Assembly: GCA_950295325.1 (NCBI GenBank)
Contig: OX485809.1
Coordinates: 1,364,001-1,428,000 of the forward strand
Length of the DNA: 64,000 nucleotides
Direction of reading: 5' to 3'
Source: Polytrichum commune
Lineage: Eukaryota; Streptophyta; Polytrichopsida; Polytrichales; Polytrichaceae
Shown here: piece by piece, positions 58,256 through 64,000 of the stretch
Position numbering within the stretch: position 1 is the stretch's first letter
Layout: each line of letters opens with the position of its first letter
The notes under the pieces: generated by a model
Seen by the model: only the letters and a program-made list of their open reading frames with translations
Told to the model about the DNA's origin: nothing
Database searches by the model: none
Position numbers and translations under genes: made by a program

Positions 58256-59069
58256 CTGTGCCATTGTCTTTAACTAGCCACTGTCATTTGCTGTATTTTG
58301 AGACCCAGGAACATGAGGGGACAGAATAACATGGCCCTCCTTGTTGAACGATCATGAAGTTTCTTGGTTCTCATTTCGAACCTTGGAGGATTCTAAATTC
58401 AAGTTATCACTCAAGATGAAGAGATGTTGCTCTATCCACTCTTTGTGCTAGATATCATATAAACCTTGTGCAGGACTTTTGTTAATTCATCAATATGGAT
58501 TTCATAAACTTGAATGTGGCAATCGGTGCCCTCAATATCAGATGACAATGATTACCATATCTGAAAACATCGATCGTGTGCCAGGAGGGATTCGCTCTCA
58601 TCTGTTAAGGTTTGTACATTGTATACCCAAAACCAACACTTACAAACCTTTTACAATAGGTACATATTGATCACGAGGATGTACACTACTGTAGTTTTTG
58701 CATACGGCATCCATACAATGCGTTCTCGAATGCGTTGGAATCTCTTGAACTTGCGAAAATTAATACGCACACATCTGACCATTCTAATGTGCTGGCCTTA
58801 CATAAAAGGGCGAGGGTTTTGTAAGTTATGTACTATAAGGATGACCCAAGAATTGATTCAAGACCTGCACTGAAGAAAGATGGAAAAGAAGAGGCAGTTA
58901 TAGGATGGATTTGTTGAGTCTTGACATGGACACTTGGTTTCTCCCATGTCACTGATTCAAATGTAATTTTTTGTATACAGCAAGCATTGGATAGACTCCC
59001 TGTTCTCAGTGGAGAATTAAATCCTAACAAATGAACTGCATTGAAAACTGAACAACTCTCTGGATAGAA
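58256..59069. other. Intergenic, nothing recognised
   Basis: Short frames only. Confidence 0.4.
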
Positions 59070-59310
59070 TCCAGGATTCAATGAACGGGGAGAACCGGCT
59101 GCTAGTTACAGATGCAGCGGAGAGATAACCGGTTGAAGTTCAAGACGTCAGGATGATTATCAATCATTTTATACGAATGTAAAGAATGTACCTCGAATCA
59201 GTAAAGAAAGACTGAAAGATGTCAACATGTTGGTTGGACTTGGAAACACTAGGATATTGACTGATCATGCCCAAAAAAGATCCTGGACACTGTCCAAGAT
59301 CGCATTGGTG
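59070..59310. repeat. Dispersed repeat, GGGGAGAACCGGCTG family
   Basis: Shares GAACGGGGAGAACCGG, AGATAACCGGTTGAAGTTCA and TTGGTTGGACTTGGAAACACTAGGAT with 12603-12800 and 40590-40760. A short fragment (ATGGGGAGAACCA) also lies at 60662. Confidence 0.5.
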
Positions 59311-61696
59311 TACGTTACTATTTAATTAAGTAGAGATGATGAGCGGCGTGATAATGGAATTGATATGCTGTTTAATATATCATGCTTGGAGCAATCAACT
59401 TGCCGCTATGGATTTACAAGAATGACATGTGCTCCATAAACCAGAAGCTGTTCAACGGTTGCAGATTCACTTTCAACATATTCGACACCAAATCTCAGGA
59501 ATGACCAATGTGAGAAGACCGCATCAATCCTCTGACTTCTTAAATTAGAGTCAATAATGTAATCTGATGATGTGATCATTCTTAAGAAAATCCTGAACAC
59601 AGGTTTCAGTTTCTTTCACAAAATTATTCATTAGAAAACCCCTGCCGCAATTCTTACAACCTACCAAGTCTCGTGCTCCTGAGTCGCTCACCCTTTCTAA
59701 AGTGGCTAGTTGCAAGAGTACTATGCCCTAGTATTATCTTGCACGCATGGCTGATTCTGGTTGATTGTCTGACCAAGACCAAACTTTTGCTCCTTTTAGA
59801 GACCACTTTACATTAACAATCATGTGGAATTGGACTCGACTTGAAGAGTAAGGTACTAACACCAGGAGTGGTTGGTTTGGGTTGGTTGTCAAACTTTGGC
59901 TCATTCCAAAGACCACCCGTAGGTCTCTTCCCACAGGGGAAGGCCATTGATTGAGATGTCTTGTTTCATGGGGACCTTGCTACAGAGGAGTTAGACTGTT
60001 AGTAATTTAAGACTCATAACATGTTGATACCTGACCCTTGGCGAGATTATTAAAGACTTCTTGATGCAATTGATACACTAAATTTGTAATGTTGCGCTAA
60101 TATAAATCAAAACTTCTGAAGATGATATGCATGAGGGTCTAGCTTCTTGAGAAATGATAAAGAACGGTGTTTAGCTATGGGGGTATTAAAGGCAATTTGA
60201 TATTCATTCCTTCTTTGAAAGAAGGTAATAGTGATTAATTAGTGTGGGTTGATTATCATCTCCTTAATCTTAAAATGTCACCAAGTTCCCCTGGGGGATT
60301 TAAACAAAGAAAACTACCATGGTCACCCATAAATGACAATGGCTACTTTGGCACTGTTGGATTTTCTCAGAAGTGAATGAATTTTGGATTTGGTTATATC
60401 AATAAATTCATCTTGAGGTTTTGGTTACCTGTGTATGTTGTCCAATTGAAGGAGTTTCCAAAATAACTAGGACGAAAGAGTCAAAAGACACATGTTTGGT
60501 CCCTTATAACCTTCCCCCTTGAACCTAGAGTAAAGAACAGATTCTCAACACAAGAATGTTTGGTATCCATTCTCATTCCACACTTAACCACAAACTATTC
60601 AAATATAAGTGTATGATTAAGAGAAGTAATCAAATTAGGTTCAATCATTTTGTTACAATGAATGGGGAGAACCAACCACTAGTTACAAAAGAACCAGTTG
60701 GAACATGGCAGCTCAAAAGTGGAACATTTAGGAAATATGATAAGAAACCGTATGCAAAGTGTGATAGAGTCCATGTGTAATATGGGCTATCACATTAAAT
60801 TCATTCAAAATTGTTCTTATCATAATGCATGTTGTATTGGTAATGTTCTTGAGTATTTCAAGCATTTGTTTTACCTCGGTACATCGATAACCTCACTCTA
60901 GTGGTCAAAACAATCCAACAATCATATGACTCAATGTCCACTCTAGTGACTAAGTAATTTCAATGGCTATGTGCTTTAGTGCTACAAAAGCAAAATGGGG
61001 AGTGGTTATTTAATGTACAAAATGAAGTTCAACGATCAAGTGAACAACAATGTTTTGTTTGTTGATTTCAAAAGCTTCACAATGGTCGTATTAAAGATAG
61101 GCATAGAATTGATAGCATTTGGTTTTCAACACATACAAAGTATCCAGATGAAAAGGTGAGCTATTTCTTAAATGTAAAGCTATGTAGGTGCTTATAAAGA
61201 AAAAAGAAAACGAAACTATTGTTTACTTCTTACATGTTCTTGTAACTTGGGAACGTTTGAAGTTAATTATATTACCAAGTAGAGGTAGGGTCACTCCTTT
61301 CTAAGTAAAGGAGCTAGCATTAGGGTGAAGCTAGGCCCCATCCCAACTCATCCCATAAGGTAGCTTTTAAATACAAATACTGTGTCACTTGGGCGGTTTT
61401 GAATCTAAGGATGGAATATAAAAAGTATTCCCAAAATAGATTCTCAACGAACTTGAAAAGTGAAATTTTCAAAAAAGAACTCTTTATTACACTTTATTTT
61501 AAGAATATATATATATATATATAATCTTATTTTCATACATTTTCATACATTTTGGCTTTGTATTGAATAGTATAATCTCCATCGACGTTGCCCAAGTAGG
61601 ACAGTAATGTGATTTTAAATAGTCAGCAATCGTGGTCCGGGAGGTCGCAACCATGCATGTTAATTGGGCATGGGTAGATCCAACTCATGAAAACTA
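59311..61696. other. Intergenic, nothing recognised
   Basis: A TA microsatellite at 61507-61524. No supported gene. Confidence 0.4.
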
Positions 61697-62070
61697 CACT
61701 AAACATGATATTTAGTGTCACCGATTCTAATTGTCTTGCTCAATACTAATTGTAAAAACTAGGGTATAGTGTCACCAACACTAAAGGTTAATCCAACATG
61801 ACTTGTCACTCCTTGTAGTTTTTAGCGGGATTATAGATTTACAGTATTGCGATTACCATCACTTACCAAGTGATTTTTCATCAAGATTTCAATCATCCAT
61901 TGACAATATTCCATCACAAGTTGCTAACAAGAGAAGGTAGGGTTTTGGGCAATGGATGAACTCATCCATATCCATGACAATATTTGCTCACTTATTCATA
62001 AGAAAGTGTCATCCAAAAAGTCACCATATTGACATTAAATGCCAAATAACACTAAATATCATACTTAGTG
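61697..62070. mobile_element. CACTA-ended MITE, copy C
   Basis: Begins CACTAAACATGATATTTAGTGTCACCG and ends ACACTAAATATCATACTTAGTG, with TA on both sides. Internally TTGTCTTGCTCAATACTAATTG matches copy A in reverse. At 374 bp it is close in size to copy A. Confidence 0.7.
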
Positions 62071-62189
62071 TAATCACAATCGGTACTCTCAACCTCCATG
62101 TTATGACCTTTACGTTGAGGACACATTTGTTTGGAACCCATGCAAATTTATCTATGTGCCATGGCTGCAAATTTCCTTTGACAAAGGTG

Positions 62190-62508
62190 AGTTGCAATAT
62201 TGTATTGTATCATGATGTTATAAGATTATGCATACCTTACTTGCTACTTTTCTTAATTATAGACTTATATATGAGTGGTGTGTGGATCTAAGAATGGACC
62301 TTAAAAAAAACATGTATTCAAAAGAGATTGTGTGCTCAAAATATGTGTAGTTGAGCAATGTTTTGTTGTATCATGGTGTTATAAGATATGCATACCTTAC
62401 TCGGTTACTAATCTTGATTATAGACTTATATATAAGTGGCATGTGGATCTAAGAATGGAGCTCAAAAAAACATGTATTCAAAACAAACCATGTGCTCAGA
62501 ATATGTTT
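62190..62508 (+). repeat. ~164-bp tandem duplication
   Basis: GCAATATTGTATTGTATCATGATGTTATAAGATTATGCATACCTTAC at 62192 recurs at 62356 with few changes. Both units end AATGGA(C/G)CT(T/C)AAAAAAA(A/C)CATGTATTCAAAA. Recent direct duplication without coding content. Confidence 0.8.
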
Positions 62509-64000
62509 ACTGTTTTAGGTCCAATAATCAACATAATCGGGGGTGAACTATATGACCATTTAATAAGGATGATAATAATAATTTTGATGATAGATAAGAT
62601 ATTCATATGAGCTTTGAATATTATATATGTTGACTACAAGCACATGTTGGATACACTTAGAGTCATCTCACAATAGTCATGCATTTTTTGTCCTACAAGA
62701 AGCGCAACGGGTTTACATTCATATATAGTTTACGTTCATATATAGTCATTAACACAAGTACACAAATGTACTTTGAATAATAACGGACCCCTATCATATG
62801 TATAATGTAAAACCATAGAATTCATTGATAAAGTTGTTATGGACTTTTCCATCCCCTGGATGTCACTCATAAGCATCTAAGTCTATAATATATGTCATAA
62901 AAGCTAATACATTTTAACAAAACAAAAAATACCATCAAATGATCCATAAGATTGTAAGTCCGCTTATTGTTGGTTCCTTTTTGATACCAAAATAAACCAA
63001 TCTCTGTGTTTGAAGGACAGTCCATCAAGTCAATTGGATCCCTATACTCCATCCAAAGATCTACCAACTTTATTATGCACCCTATAAACCCTCTCAACAA
63101 ACTAAACCTTAATTGGAGCTAACTTTTTTGGTCTACCACGTTATTTGACAATTCTAGCTTCATGTGTGGTAAAAACACACACTCCATAATCACAACCAAA
63201 ATTCAACATAGTATCATAATTTGTAGCGATAAGAAGTTCATGCTTCATATACAATATGCCAACCTTAATCCAAGTAAGTCGATCTCTAGATAAAGTTGAA
63301 TTGCCATTCAATTGACGAACAAGGGTACTTTTGAAAATCTTAGACTCCCCTACCTCTAAACACCCATTCTAACACTTTTCAAAAACATATTTATATATTT
63401 TACAAAGGAAAAAAGGTTTTTTAACTAAATCTTGGTAGATCTAGCACACAACGCTTTCGTAATAAATGACGATAAAGTTGAGCTCAAGCTCAAAGTTACG
63501 ATGTAACACCATGTTGCGTTTAGAAAAGAAAAAAACCAACCACAATGGACTGTAAATCAGATTGATAGGGCATTTTAACATTTTCATGTTCATCAATCAA
63601 AATACCTAGGCATGTCAAATGCTCACTTTGCAGCTCCAAATCTTCATGTAAATCATTTTCAACTTGTGACTCCATCAATCCCAACATTCTTGTACATGTT
63701 TGAACCGTCTTCTCCAACACTACGGTTTTCCTTGTCACCACCTTGTGCACTAGAATCGTTAATCAACGTGTTATCATAATCACACTCCTCATCCTCCTTT
63801 ATACTTCTAGATAAACAATCCTTTATAAGTGACCTTGCTATACAAATACAAATGTTGTATATTTTCTAGAGATCCTCCATACATGTACAAACCACAAGCA
63901 ATAATTTTTGCAACATATGTATACATAATATAGAAAAGTTCAAATTAATACCCTTCTTGTGCACTCACGTATGCTCATATAACTTATGTTATGAAAGATG
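62509..64000. other. Intergenic, nothing recognised
   Basis: Minus-strand frames at 62867-63100 and 63520-63750 are open for about 77 codons each. They have no recognisable motif, although the latter is acidic and helix-like (VENDLHEDLELQSEHLTCLG). No repeat ends were paired. Confidence 0.35.

Overview
This window looks like nuclear DNA of a land plant. It is AT-rich and crowded with small transposons, with few genes. Three kinds of evidence support this: a spliced cytosolic ribosomal protein gene behind plant-type telo boxes, a 14-exon CYP97B-type carotenoid hydroxylase gene with a GT-AG boundary at every mapped junction, and an intronless ATL-type RING-H2 gene. A decayed plant-like mitochondrial cox1 insertion also fits. 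Repeat style and gene spacing would suit a moss, lycophyte or another non-seed plant, but nothing here fixes the species.

Layout. 0-4.8 kb: a relic ORF with a methyltransferase-like motif, an LTR-like remnant and several MITEs. 4.8-15.1 kb: a large inverted duplication. Each arm carries an intact RPL12 (uL11) gene followed by broken pieces of a CYP97B gene. The roughly 4-kb spacer holds an internally deleted Tigger/pogo element. 15-19 kb: intergenic DNA with a MITE and another CYP97B-derived fragment. 19.0-26.5 kb (minus strand): the intact CYP97B gene, whose introns contain tandem repeats and MITEs. 26.5-36.2 kb: CCATC-type minisatellites, two copies of a PIF/Harbinger-like element with TAA target duplications, and a roughly 4.9-kb decayed LINE on the minus strand. 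36-54 kb: no convincing genes; several MITE families, LTR remnants, tandem repeats and a 0.48-kb cox1 NUMT. 54-57 kb: a GC-richer island with the ATL gene and possibly a small divergent gene. 57-64 kb: intergenic repeats, a near-perfect 69-nt hairpin and a 164-bp tandem duplication.

The genes do not form a pathway: RPL12 serves translation, CYP97B plastid carotenoid metabolism, and ATL ubiquitin transfer. The main story is structural. The CYP97B locus has produced repeated partial copies, and one of these, together with RPL12, was copied in inverted orientation. The two RPL12 copies differ only at six silent positions while the flanking CYP97B pieces have decayed. No prokaryotic features, CRISPR arrays, rRNA genes or convincing tRNA genes were seen.
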